Positions 25,749 to 34,341 of a stretch of 64,000 nt of DNA are shown in pieces. The DNA comes from Rhodococcus sp. 14-2470-1b (GTDB lineage: Bacteria > Actinomycetota > Actinomycetes > Mycobacteriales > Mycobacteriaceae), in the NCBI RefSeq assembly GCF_002259415.1, contig NZ_NPFY01000011.1:124001-188000 (forward strand), read 5' to 3'. The translations under genes and the position numbers were made by a program. Numbering within the stretch: position 1 is the first letter of the stretch; every line of letters begins with the position of its first letter. The notes under the pieces are model-generated. The model saw only the letters and a program-made list of their open reading frames with translations. It searched no databases and was not told the DNA's origin.

Positions 25749-27049
25749 TCGACCTGCTCACACGTGTTCACCGCGCGCTGCCCGGCGAACCGAGCCTTCA
25801 CCCACGGCACCGACCGAGAACTGTCGAGATCTCCGTGGCCCTCGCCGCTGTGCAGCTCGTACTCCACCACATCTCCCGCGTCGCATGCCCGGGAGAGTGC
25901 CTTCTCCGTCCACGACTCGAGAATCAGGTCGTCCTCCGACCCGTACATGACGAGAAGCGGTGACGTTGACTTCTGCGTCGGAAGAGCCATGTCCGCCAAC
26001 CACCCTCGCAGCCGATCGGTGGCCTGCTGATCGACCGGACGCAGATCCGACGCCTGCAGCCGAGCCACGAGCTCGGGAACCTGATCCGACCCAGGAGGAA
26101 CGCACTGCATGAAATCGTCCCAGCGTTCCCGCGCCAGACCGGAACGATAGTCGTCCAAGTTCATCTCCGGGTGCGTGATCGCCAGTCCGTGCAGCGCGTA
26201 CATCAGCAACGGATACTGGGCGCGCGTCAGGGTTCCCGACGCCGCCGCGTCGGCCAGCCCGGCCATGTCCGACACCGGCACGATGGCTGCCGTCCCCACC
26301 AGTTCGAGGCCACCGCCGTACTCGGCGTTGCGATCGCTGGCTGCCCACGCGGCCATCCCACCGAGCGAGACGCCGTACGCAGCCCACCGGGTGCTCAGCG
26401 TGGGAAGGAAGTTACGGGCAGCGCGTACGGCATCGATCATGTTGTAGCCGAACGTCTTCGAATCCAGATACGGGTGGTAGTTGCCGTCCAGGCCGAGACC
26501 CTGATAGTCCGTCATCGTCACGGCGTAACCGTTCAACACCAGAGCCGCGACGATAGGAGCACTCCCGAGCAGGTTGACGTACTCCGACGGACCGCAGTTG
26601 TTCAGAACCCCCGTCGTACCGTGACCGAAGGACACGACCGGCCATCCACCCTCCGGGGCAACACCGCCCGGAATCACGACGGTGCCCGACACATCCGTCG
26701 GCTCACCCGTGACACCCGACGTCGACCGATACACCACACGGGTTGCTGCAGCGCCTAATTCGGTGATGTCCACCGCGATGTCCTCGATCGGTTCGGCCGA
26801 GATCAACGAGCCGGGCGCCGTCCCACCGAGAATCGGAGCCGGGCTCGGCTCCGGAGGCGTCACCGACGCCGTCACAGGCGTCGTCGGAGCATCAGGAGGG
26901 AGCACCAGTTCCTGCCCCTGGGCGCAGCCGACGAGCATCACTGCAGCCGCGCATACTGCACCCACCCGCACCGACCACGTCCGAAGCCCCGAACCCGGTC
27001 GTTCCGCAGGCTCCACTCCCGCCCCACCCGGTCGTTCCGCAGGCTCCAC
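25745..27049 (-). CDS. Secretory lipase-family lipoprotein (copy 3)
   Basis: Up to 434 residues. Lipobox VMLVGC (Cys42 if the first start is used). The nucleophile elbow is GVSLGGMAAWA, differing from GGSQGG in copies 1 and 2; acid in VMYGSEDDLIL, His in GEGHGDLDSS. A Pro-rich linker (TPPEPSPAP) follows the lipid anchor. A perfect 33-base duplication repeats the start region, so GTG 27049 and GTG 27016 have the same upstream GGGCGGGA and either could be used. It sits between the Wzc-like and Wzz-like genes. Confidence 0.84.
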   Translation of the reverse strand: MEPAERPGGAGVEPAERPGSGLRTWSVRVGAVCAAAVMLVGCAQGQELVLPPDAPTTPVTASVTPPEPSPAPILGGTAPGSLISAEPIEDIAVDITELGAAATRVVYRSTSGVTGEPTDVSGTVVIPGGVAPEGGWPVVSFGHGTTGVLNNCGPSEYVNLLGSAPIVAALVLNGYAVTMTDYQGLGLDGNYHPYLDSKTFGYNMIDAVRAARNFLPTLSTRWAAYGVSLGGMAAWAASDRNAEYGGGLELVGTAAIVPVSDMAGLADAAASGTLTRAQYPLLMYALHGLAITHPEMNLDDYRSGLARERWDDFMQCVPPGSDQVPELVARLQASDLRPVDQQATDRLRGWLADMALPTQKSTSPLLVMYGSEDDLILESWTEKALSRACDAGDVVEYELHSGEGHGDLDSSRSVPWVKARFAGQRAVNTCEQVE

Positions 27050-27058
27050 TCCCGCCCC
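26993..27058. repeat. Perfect 33-base tandem duplication at a gene start
   Basis: The 33-base unit occupies 26993-27025 and 27026-27058 without mismatch. On the minus strand each copy holds a GGGCGGGA ribosome binding site, a GTG and the codons for VEPAERPG. The right end reaches the stop codon of the Wzc-like gene. Eleven codons long, it keeps the lipase frame. Confidence 0.92.
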
Positions 27059-28452
27059 TAGCCTCTACCGACGGTGGCCGCCGAGGACTCTCGCCCCTCG
27101 ACCTCGATCTTCGGCTTCGCCACCGGCCCAGCAGAACCCGGGTTGGTCCGTCGACGACGATGTGGCTCGAATGTCGTGACGACACCCAGAACCTTCCCGC
27201 CGACTCCGCCCAGCGTCTTGATCGCCTTGCGCAGTTGATCCCGCGTCGTGCTGCCGACACGGGCGAGCACAAGACTTCCGTCCGCAAGAGCTGTGAGAAT
27301 TGCCCCGTCGGAGACCGACAGGAGCGGCGGAGTGTCGACGACGACGTAGCGGTAGTCCCCGCGGACTGCTTCCAGCAGGATCTGAGCGCGATCGGAACCG
27401 AGGAGCTCGCTCGGGTTCGGCGGCACGGGACCGGCGGGGAGAACGTCGACCCCGTCGACGACGTCGCGCTGAACGGCGTCGTCCAGTCGGTGTTCACCGG
27501 ACAGAACCGTGCTGAGGCCGCGCTCCTGCGTGATGTCCAAACGCTCGGCCAAGGCGGCCGTTCTGATGTCACCGTCGACGAGCAGAACCTTGTGACCGGC
27601 CTCGGCGAGGACGGCTGCCAGGTCGATGGCCGTGGAGGTGCGGCCTTCACCCGACTCGGCGCTGGTGACGGTGAGCACCCGCGGCGGAGATCCGCCGCCG
27701 AGGAAACGAATGTTGGTCCGCAAGGTGCGGAGCGGCTCACCCATCTTGGAGAACGACGCCACCGGAGTCTTCGGGCGCTCGGCGTCGATCGGGAGTCCGC
27801 CGAGGACTGCGTTGCCGGAGATCTCCTCCGCCTTGGGGCGGTCACGAATCGAACGGTCGACGAGCCCGCGAGCGAGAGCGATCACGACACCGAGAGCAAG
27901 ACCTGCCACTGCGCCCAGCCCGAGAAGCGTCACCAGGCCCGCGCCGAGCGGCGACGTCGGCACGTCGGCCTGATCGACGATGGTGGCTCCGGCAGCCGGG
28001 CTACCGCCGCGCTGCGACGTCTCGAGTTCCTGAACCAACTGCGTCAGCTGACCGGCGACCGCATTGGTCAACGCACGTGCGACGTCGGGGTCGGAATCGG
28101 TGCCGCACAGGTCGAGCAGAACTGTGCTCTCGATCGGTGTTGCGGTGATCATGGCACGCAAATCGTTCGCGGACAACGGCAATTGAAGCTGATCGACAGC
28201 ACGCTGTGCCACCTGGGTACTGGTGGCCAGTCCCGCGTAGGACGTGACACGTTCCTGAGAGAAGAGGTTGTTCTGATAGGCCTCGCCCACGGAACTGCCA
28301 CCCTCGGTGGTCACGAACAACCGGGCGCACGCCTGATACTGAGGCGTCGAGAAGAACGAGTAGGCCCACCCCCCGACGATGCCGAGCACCGTCACCACCG
28401 CGACGATCCACCAACCCGCACGGAGAATCCGTCCGTACTCTCGAATCTCCAC
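27058..28452 (-). CDS. Wzc/CapB-like polysaccharide co-polymerase with ATPase domain
   Basis: 464 residues: a Wzz domain between two helices (13-33 and 171-195) fused to a cytoplasmic P-loop domain. Walker A is SGEGRTST (267-274), with Arg271 where tyrosine kinases have Lys; Walker A' is LLVDGDIR (290-297) and Walker B YVVVDTPPLL. The C-terminus is basic and has no tyrosine cluster. It would set chain length with Wzy. Kinase activity is doubtful because of the Lys-to-Arg change and the missing tyrosines. GTG start behind TTGGAG. First gene of the minus-arm operon. Confidence 0.87.
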   Translation of the reverse strand: MEIREYGRILRAGWWIVAVVTVLGIVGGWAYSFFSTPQYQACARLFVTTEGGSSVGEAYQNNLFSQERVTSYAGLATSTQVAQRAVDQLQLPLSANDLRAMITATPIESTVLLDLCGTDSDPDVARALTNAVAGQLTQLVQELETSQRGGSPAAGATIVDQADVPTSPLGAGLVTLLGLGAVAGLALGVVIALARGLVDRSIRDRPKAEEISGNAVLGGLPIDAERPKTPVASFSKMGEPLRTLRTNIRFLGGGSPPRVLTVTSAESGEGRTSTAIDLAAVLAEAGHKVLLVDGDIRTAALAERLDITQERGLSTVLSGEHRLDDAVQRDVVDGVDVLPAGPVPPNPSELLGSDRAQILLEAVRGDYRYVVVDTPPLLSVSDGAILTALADGSLVLARVGSTTRDQLRKAIKTLGGVGGKVLGVVTTFEPHRRRRTNPGSAGPVAKPKIEVEGRESSAATVGRG

Positions 28453-28544
28453 GAATGCTCCAATCGAAAAATCCTGGTTCGCCGATGAGAATAAAGTGCC
28501 GTCATCGATTCGGCATCACTTAGCAGTTGCAGAGGTGTGAAAGC

Positions 28545-29966
28545 GTGACAACATCAGTGCCCATGAGCATCTCGAAACGAGTCGACGCGGCGGTCATCGT
28601 CGTCGTCCCGGTGATCGTTACATTCTTGATGATTCTCGGCGGAACACCCGGAAAACTGGGCGCGTTCGCACTCGTCGGACTGACCGTTGGAGCGTACATC
28701 GGCCTGCGCCACCCACTCTATTTGACTCGTGCTCTTGCATTTTCGTTGGGCGCATTGCCATTCGGTTACGTTCCGGGGGTGCACGCTCCCCTGGTGTTCA
28801 CCTTGGGCGCGGCAGTCATCCTCGCATCGGTGATTCACCGCACAGCCGTGACTCGCATCACAGTCGGTGAAATGGCCGTCATCGCACTGATCGTCACTTC
28901 GGCGATTTCCGTCTTCGCTACGGCCGGCACGACAGTGGATTATGCAGAATTCGGTAAATGGCTCGTTTCCACACTTGTTGCAGTGTCACTTCTCCGACTC
29001 CCCCGCGAAGAATTGGAACTGTTCGGGCGGATCTACGTCTATTCCGCGTCGGCAGCAGCCGCGTTCGCACTCGTCATCCTCGTCGCCGACCCGTCGGGCA
29101 GATTGATTCGGTATCTGTCGCCGTTCGGATACGGCACCGAGGAGGAAAGCACCCGCTTCGTCTACACCGACGGTGCCGCGACGGTTCGACTCGCCGGTAC
29201 CTATATCGACCCGAACGCCGCAGGCGTCGGCCTGTTCGTGGCCCTCATGCTGTGCGTTCTGCTGATCCGCGGGCGTCTGCGGATCGCGTTGGCGCTGCTG
29301 CTCTTCGGGTCCATCGTGCTGACGCTGTCCCGTGCGGCGCTCTTCTCCGTGGTCTTCGGCGTGCTTCTGATGCTGCTCTTCCAGAACCTGCGCACCCGGG
29401 AACGCGTGGCCATCATCGGTGGTTTCGCCCTCGCGTTCGTCGGCGCACTTGCCGTCCCCACCGTCCGCAACCGCGTGTTCTCGTCCTTCGGCAGCGGCGA
29501 CGCCGGATCCTCGGCCCGTGGCGATGCGCTCGTCGATTTCCCAGGTCACATGGCAGGGCATTGGCTCTTCGGGCTGGGCTGGGGGCGCGAGGAATTCAAG
29601 GATCCCGGCACCGCGTTCGACGTCAACTACGTCGCGAATGCTCCCCTGCTGTCGGTCTACCGCGGCGGAATCTTCACCGGACTCGCATTCCTGGCCATCA
29701 TCGTCGTCGGGGCCTATCTGGGTTATCGCTGTCTGCGCTCGCGCAACTGGGAACACGGATTCATCGGCGGCGGATTCATCGGATTCTCCGTCGTCGCGCT
29801 GCAGTTGGATTTCCCCGTCGTCACCATTCCGGCCACGACGATGGCCTTTTCCGTACTGATCGTTTTTCTCATCCTGGCGCGCGAAAAAGCAACGGATAAC
29901 CTGCCCGACGACGGGGAAATGCCCGCATTCTCATCCCGAAGACCGGATACAGCAAAGACAGCTTGA
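28545..29966 (+). CDS. Wzy-like polysaccharide polymerase / O-antigen ligase family
   Basis: 473 residues with about eleven to twelve membrane helices and a large outer loop (about 330-375) containing SGDAGSSARGDALVDF and a WLFGLGWG motif, as in the Wzy_C/O-antigen ligase family. It would polymerise lipid-linked repeat units outside the membrane. Start GTG 28545 follows GAGG; a later ATG at 28563 is possible. Base composition is lower in GC than the neighbours, common for this gene class. It diverges from the Wzc-like gene across 92 bases. Confidence 0.85.
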   Translation: MTTSVPMSISKRVDAAVIVVVPVIVTFLMILGGTPGKLGAFALVGLTVGAYIGLRHPLYLTRALAFSLGALPFGYVPGVHAPLVFTLGAAVILASVIHRTAVTRITVGEMAVIALIVTSAISVFATAGTTVDYAEFGKWLVSTLVAVSLLRLPREELELFGRIYVYSASAAAAFALVILVADPSGRLIRYLSPFGYGTEEESTRFVYTDGAATVRLAGTYIDPNAAGVGLFVALMLCVLLIRGRLRIALALLLFGSIVLTLSRAALFSVVFGVLLMLLFQNLRTRERVAIIGGFALAFVGALAVPTVRNRVFSSFGSGDAGSSARGDALVDFPGHMAGHWLFGLGWGREEFKDPGTAFDVNYVANAPLLSVYRGGIFTGLAFLAIIVVGAYLGYRCLRSRNWEHGFIGGGFIGFSVVALQLDFPVVTIPATTMAFSVLIVFLILAREKATDNLPDDGEMPAFSSRRPDTAKTA

Positions 29967-30093
29967 CCAGCAGTTTCGTCCCGTCAACCGTGATTGTTTT
30001 CGTTTGTACAAAACTCCCTGTCGGGTGCAATGATTTCCCACAATCGGCTCGCGACTCCCCTCCGACGAGCCCCTTGCGGAGAGATTCACCATC

Positions 30094-31611
30094 ATGAGAA
30101 GGACTCGAATCGGCGCGCTGATTTCTGCCGCGACCGTCGTTCTGGTCACTGCCACTCTGACGTGGAGTGGACCGTCGCTGCTCGCATCGCCCGAGGCATC
30201 CGTCGGACCTGGGGTCGCGCACGCGCAGACAACGCAGCCTCCACTCGGAGTCTCCGACAGCGGCGCACTTCTCTGGTCGTCCGACGCCGAACTGAACACC
30301 ACCCTGTCCATGCTCTCCGCAGCAGGGATCAGCTCCATTCGACTGTCCATCCCCTGGTTCAACGTCGAATACACCCGGAACCAGCTCGACTGGTCCTCCG
30401 TCGACCGCGTCGTGAACGCCGTCCACGCACGCGGGATCTCGATCCTCGGAATCATCGCCTACACACCCCCGTGGGCAACCTCACCCGCCGGTCAGCCGCT
30501 CAACACCCGACCGGCGTCACCAGCGACGTTCGGGCAGTTCGCCGGCAAGGTCGCCGCGCGATACGCCGGTAAGATCAGTGCCTACGAGATCTGGAACGAG
30601 CCCAACGGGGCCATGTTCTACGGACCGTCACCCGACGCCGCGGGCTACACCCAACTCCTGAAGGCCGCCTACCCGGCGATCAAGGCAGCCGACGCGTCGG
30701 CGACAGTCATCGGCGGTGTTCTGGGGGCGGTCGAGGACGGACCGGGGATGGTCAACCCCGTCACATTCGTGAACCAGATGTACTCGGCGGGCGCGGCCGG
30801 CTACTTCGACGCCTTCTCCTACCACCCGTATCAGTACTCGTTGAAATTCGGCGACGGTGTGTACGTCGACCACTCACCTGCCCGTCAGGCCATGGACATC
30901 CACGCGGCCATGGTCGCGAACGGCGACGGCAACAAGAAGATCTGGGCCACCGAGTACGGCGTCCCGACGGCGTACGCGTCGGAGACCGCCCAGAGCGACA
31001 TGATCACGAACTTCATCACGAAGTGGCGAGAACTGCCCTACGCCGGGCCGATTCACCTGTACCAGCTCCGCGACCAGCAGACCGGCAGCAGTGACCCGGA
31101 AATGACGTTCGGCCTCCTGCGTACCGACTGGAGCGGCAAGCCGGCACTGTGGGCCGTCATGTCGCAGATCATGAACGGATTCCCGACGTCGGCCGAGCAC
31201 ACCCGCTTCCAGAGCGTTCCCGCCTCGTCGGGCGCCGCCCTCTCACCGGTGTTCCTCGTCCGCGACACCTGGGCACAGATTCGCCAGAACGCCGTGGTCT
31301 TCGAGATGCCCGGCGGATTCGTCACCTCCCCGAGAGCCGTCGCCGACGCCGTGCGCTACAGCGGATTCCTCCCCACCACCAGCTTCAACGGCACCTACCA
31401 GGACTTCGACAGCCCCTTCGGGCTTCGCGTCTTCTCGACGCAGCTCGGTGGAACCCGGCTCATCGGCGGCGGCATCGTCGCTGCCTGGGACCCCACCCTC
31501 GGCCCCGCCACCTCCGACGAAACACCACTCCCAGGCGGCGGCGTTCGCGTGAACTTCCAGTACGGCAACATCACCTGGATTCCCGGCGCAGGCACAACAG
31601 TCACTCGCTGA
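30094..31611 (+). CDS. Secreted glycosidase, clan GH-A (GH39/GH5-like), with LGFP-like tail (paralogue 2)
   Basis: 505 residues. A Sec signal with a probable cleavage after AHA (about 44). The catalytic glutamates are Glu169 in AYEIWNEPNG and Glu287 in KIWATEYGVPT. The C-terminal domain (about 370-505) ends in FQYGNITWIPGAGTTV, similar to paralogue 1 and to LGFP wall-binding repeats. It follows the polymerase by 127 bases with GGAGAG before the ATG. Likely an extracellular hydrolase tuned to the polymer made here, attached to the cell wall. Confidence 0.85.
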   Translation: MRRTRIGALISAATVVLVTATLTWSGPSLLASPEASVGPGVAHAQTTQPPLGVSDSGALLWSSDAELNTTLSMLSAAGISSIRLSIPWFNVEYTRNQLDWSSVDRVVNAVHARGISILGIIAYTPPWATSPAGQPLNTRPASPATFGQFAGKVAARYAGKISAYEIWNEPNGAMFYGPSPDAAGYTQLLKAAYPAIKAADASATVIGGVLGAVEDGPGMVNPVTFVNQMYSAGAAGYFDAFSYHPYQYSLKFGDGVYVDHSPARQAMDIHAAMVANGDGNKKIWATEYGVPTAYASETAQSDMITNFITKWRELPYAGPIHLYQLRDQQTGSSDPEMTFGLLRTDWSGKPALWAVMSQIMNGFPTSAEHTRFQSVPASSGAALSPVFLVRDTWAQIRQNAVVFEMPGGFVTSPRAVADAVRYSGFLPTTSFNGTYQDFDSPFGLRVFSTQLGGTRLIGGGIVAAWDPTLGPATSDETPLPGGGVRVNFQYGNITWIPGAGTTVTR

Positions 31612-31642
31612 TTTCCACCGCTGGAATTTCGAGCGCGAAGAA

Positions 31643-31663
31643 AAACATTCCCAACGAATGTTT
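31643..31663 (+). terminator. Hairpin terminator after the glycosidase
   Basis: AAACATTC (31643-31650) and GAATGTTT (31656-31663) form a perfect 8-base stem with a 5-base loop, 31 bases after the glycosidase stop. The A-rich left flank and T-rich right end suit termination in both directions. Confidence 0.6.
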
Positions 31664-32206
31664 CACCGTCTGAATACTCGACCGAGAGCCTGATACTCGG
31701 TACGCTTTCCTCGAACTGCCCACCCATTCGTCATTGGACATGAAAATCGAACAATGCCGGTCGGTTTCCCTTCGCATCACCCGTGCCGAGCATCATGAAC
31801 CGGCCCGCTCGGAGCAAATATTTCGCCGATGTTAAATCTGGACGAATGACGAGTATCCATACATGCGTTGTCCCGAATTCGCACTGTGAACCACCTCACT
31901 TAGCGCTACCAATTACGGCACTTAACGGATACTTATAGAGCGAACGAATGACACGGAATTTCTTCCGTCGACTACTGTTCCATCCCAGTCGGGGGATGCA
32001 CGAAGGATCGCCGCACCAATGTTGGTGTGGCGTTTCTGGATTAACCAGCACTGCAAAGTTCAAGCACCGCTGACTGATTCACGTTCTTCTGGGGGCTCGA
32101 CCACTGTTTTGTGCACGGCTCGACACGACGGGTTGAAGATGCAATTAGCAACAATCGCTCCACGGCATTGCTCCGCCCATTTCGCGGATACCGGGAAGGA
32201 ACGCGA
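31664..32206. other. Long AT-richer leader upstream of the glycosyltransferase operon
   Basis: About 540 bases without a convincing gene. The composition is clearly more AT-rich than the surroundings. A 10-base stem with a G-T pair lies at 32010-32031 (CACCAA/TTGGTG core) and is followed by GTTTCT. A TACTTATAG sequence near 31934-31942 could hold a -10. A frame starting at 32019 is short and codes for nothing recognisable. A promoter and a structured leader for the 32207-40425 operon are likely here. Confidence 0.45.
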
Positions 32207-33349
32207 ATGACCGAGGCAGAGACCACGATTCGCGTCGCGATCGCCCATGACTACCTGACACAGCGAGGCGGCGCCGAGAAAGTAGTACTGGCCATGGCTC
32301 GCGCTTTTCCGGACAGCCCCATCTACACCACACTGTTCGAGCCGTCGACGACGTTCCCCGAGTTCGCCGACCTGGATGTGCGGCCGTCACGGCTCAACAA
32401 CATCGGATTCCTGCGCAAGAACCACCGCGCTGCCCTTCCGCTCCTACCGTTCGCGTCGGAGTCCATCACCATCGACGCCGACGTCGTGCTCACCAGCACC
32501 AGCGGGTGGGCACACGGCTTCAGGACGCCCGGTCGCAAACTCGTCTACTGCTATTCACCTGCACGTTGGCTCTACGAAGCCGAGATGTACCTGGGCGAGT
32601 CGAGCAGCCTTGCGAAGCGAATCATGTTGAAAGTTCTCACATCTCCGCTGCGACGCTGGGACAGACGGGCAGCGAAGTCCGCGGACCGATATCTGGCCAT
32701 CTCCACCGTCGTGCAGAAGCGGATCACCGATGCATACGGGTTCTCCTCCACGGTCCTGCCTGCGCCGTTCACCGTCGACAGTGCACCCGAGGAACCGATC
32801 GCCGACGCGCAAGCCTGGCTCGGCGAGGATTCCTTCTACCTGTGCATCTCGCGTCTGCTTCCGTACAAGAACGTGGACAAGGTGATCGGTGCATTCGCCG
32901 ACGGATCTCGTAAGCTCGTCGTCGTCGGCCGAGGACCGGAGGCCGATCGCCTGCGAAAGATCAAGTCCGACAACGTCCTCATGCTCAGCGACCTGTCCGC
33001 CGGCCAGATGACCTGGTTGTACCGCCGCTGTAACGCCGTCGTCGCCGCGAGCTATGAAGATTACGGACTCACCCCCATCGAAGCCGGCTACCACGGCAAA
33101 CCGTCCGTCGTTCTTCGCTGGGGCGGATTCCTCGACACCGTCGAGGAAGGTGTCACCGGAGTCTATTTCGACCAGCCCGATCCCGAATCGATTCGAGCCG
33201 CAGTAGACGCACTCGAAGCAACGACCTGGGTGCCACCCAAGATCCAGGCTCACGTGGAGCAGTTCAGCGAGGAACGCTTCGCGGCAGAACTGATTTCGGC
33301 AGTCACCGACATACACGAACACACAATCGAGAGGACTTTGTCGCGATGA
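32207..33349 (+). CDS. GT4-family glycosyltransferase
   Basis: 380 residues with a GT-B fold. N-terminal donor-side loop HDYLTQRGGAEKV, then PARWLYEAEMYLG in the middle; the C-terminal half has ISRLLPYKNVDKVI, VVGRGPEADRLR and the donor-binding EDYGLTPIEAGYHGKP motif. Enzymes of this type add mannose, rhamnose or related sugars to lipid-linked intermediates at the cytoplasmic face. Start at ATG 32207, eight bases after GGGAAGGA. First gene of an eight-gene operon with mostly 4-base overlaps; the next is GDP-mannose dehydratase. Confidence 0.88.
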   Translation: MTEAETTIRVAIAHDYLTQRGGAEKVVLAMARAFPDSPIYTTLFEPSTTFPEFADLDVRPSRLNNIGFLRKNHRAALPLLPFASESITIDADVVLTSTSGWAHGFRTPGRKLVYCYSPARWLYEAEMYLGESSSLAKRIMLKVLTSPLRRWDRRAAKSADRYLAISTVVQKRITDAYGFSSTVLPAPFTVDSAPEEPIADAQAWLGEDSFYLCISRLLPYKNVDKVIGAFADGSRKLVVVGRGPEADRLRKIKSDNVLMLSDLSAGQMTWLYRRCNAVVAASYEDYGLTPIEAGYHGKPSVVLRWGGFLDTVEEGVTGVYFDQPDPESIRAAVDALEATTWVPPKIQAHVEQFSEERFAAELISAVTDIHEHTIERTLSR

Positions 33350-34341
33350 CGAAGCGGGCATTGATCACAGGAATCACCGGACAAGACGGCCTCTACCTTG
33401 CCGAACTGCTACTGAGCAAGGGATACAAAGTTTTCGGATTGCTTCGCGGACAGAACAATCCGAAGGCAGCAATGCTGGACCGAGTCCTCCCTCAGGTAGA
33501 GGTCCTCACCGGTGACCTGCTCGACCTCTCCAGCCTGATGCGTGCCTTCGCAGTCGCCGACCCGGACGAGGTCTACAACCTCGGCGCAGTCTCCTTCGTC
33601 GCGTACTCGTGGGAGAACGCACGCCTGACCACCGATGTCACCGGCGGCGGAGTGCTGAACATGCTCGAATCCACCCGCCTCTACCAGGATGTCGCAGGCA
33701 AGCAGGTCCGCTTCTACCAGGCCTCGAGCTCGGAGATGTTCGGCAAGGTCCAGGAGGTTCCGCAGCGCGAGGAGACCCTGCTGTGGCCCCGGTCGCCGTA
33801 CGGTGTCGCCAAGGTCTACGGCCACTACATGACCATCAACTACCGTGAGTCCTACGGTATGCACGCGAGCTCCGGCATCCTGTTCAACCACGAATCCCCG
33901 CGTCGCGGCATCGAATTCGTCACCCGCAAGGTCACCCAGTCCGTCGCCAGGATCGCCCTGGGCTTGCAGAGCGAGATCGCACTCGGCAACCTCGACGCCA
34001 AGCGAGACTGGGGATTCGCCGGCGACTACGTCGAAGCGATGTACGCGATGCTCCAGCAGGACGAAGCCGACGACTACGTCATCTCCACCGGCGAGACCCA
34101 CTCGATCCGCGAACTGCTCGATCACGCGTTCGCGGCCGTGGACATCAAGGACTGGTCACAGTACGTGCGCATCGACCCGCGGTTCTTCCGCCCCGCCGAG
34201 GTCGACCTCCTCGTCGGCGATTCCACCAAGGCGCACGCACAGCTCGGCTGGAAGCCCAAGGTCACGTTCGAAGAGCTCGTGAAGATGATGGTGCAGAACG
34301 ACCTGGCGGAGCAGTCGCCTCACGCCATCAAGATCGCGTGA
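33346..34341 (+). CDS. gmd: GDP-mannose 4,6-dehydratase
   Basis: 331 residues of the extended SDR family. NAD(P)-binding GITGQDG (9-15), catalytic SSSEMFG and YGVAKVYGH (YxxxK), plus the GMD-specific NHESPRRG and [13 protein letters not shown]. It converts GDP-D-mannose to GDP-4-keto-6-deoxymannose, precursor of GDP-D-rhamnose, GDP-L-fucose and similar. No matching reductase or fucose synthase is recognised in the operon apart from the second dehydratase-like gene. ATG overlaps the GT4 stop. Confidence 0.93.
   Translation: MTKRALITGITGQDGLYLAELLLSKGYKVFGLLRGQNNPKAAMLDRVLPQVEVLTGDLLDLSSLMRAFAVADPDEVYNLGAVSFVAYSWENARLTTDVTGGGVLNMLESTRLYQDVAGKQVRFYQASSSEMFGKVQEVPQREETLLWPRSPYGVAKVYGHYMTINYRESYGMHASSGILFNHESPRRGIEFVTRKVTQSVARIALGLQSEIALGNLDAKRDWGFAGDYVEAMYAMLQQDEADDYVISTGETHSIRELLDHAFAAVDIKDWSQYVRIDPRFFRPAEVDLLVGDSTKAHAQLGWKPKVTFEELVKMMVQNDLAEQSPHAIKIA

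Noticed and set aside
32019..32210. 63-codon frame in the long leader
   Set aside because: Starts inside a hairpin, has no ribosome site or recognisable protein, and overlaps the glycosyltransferase start.
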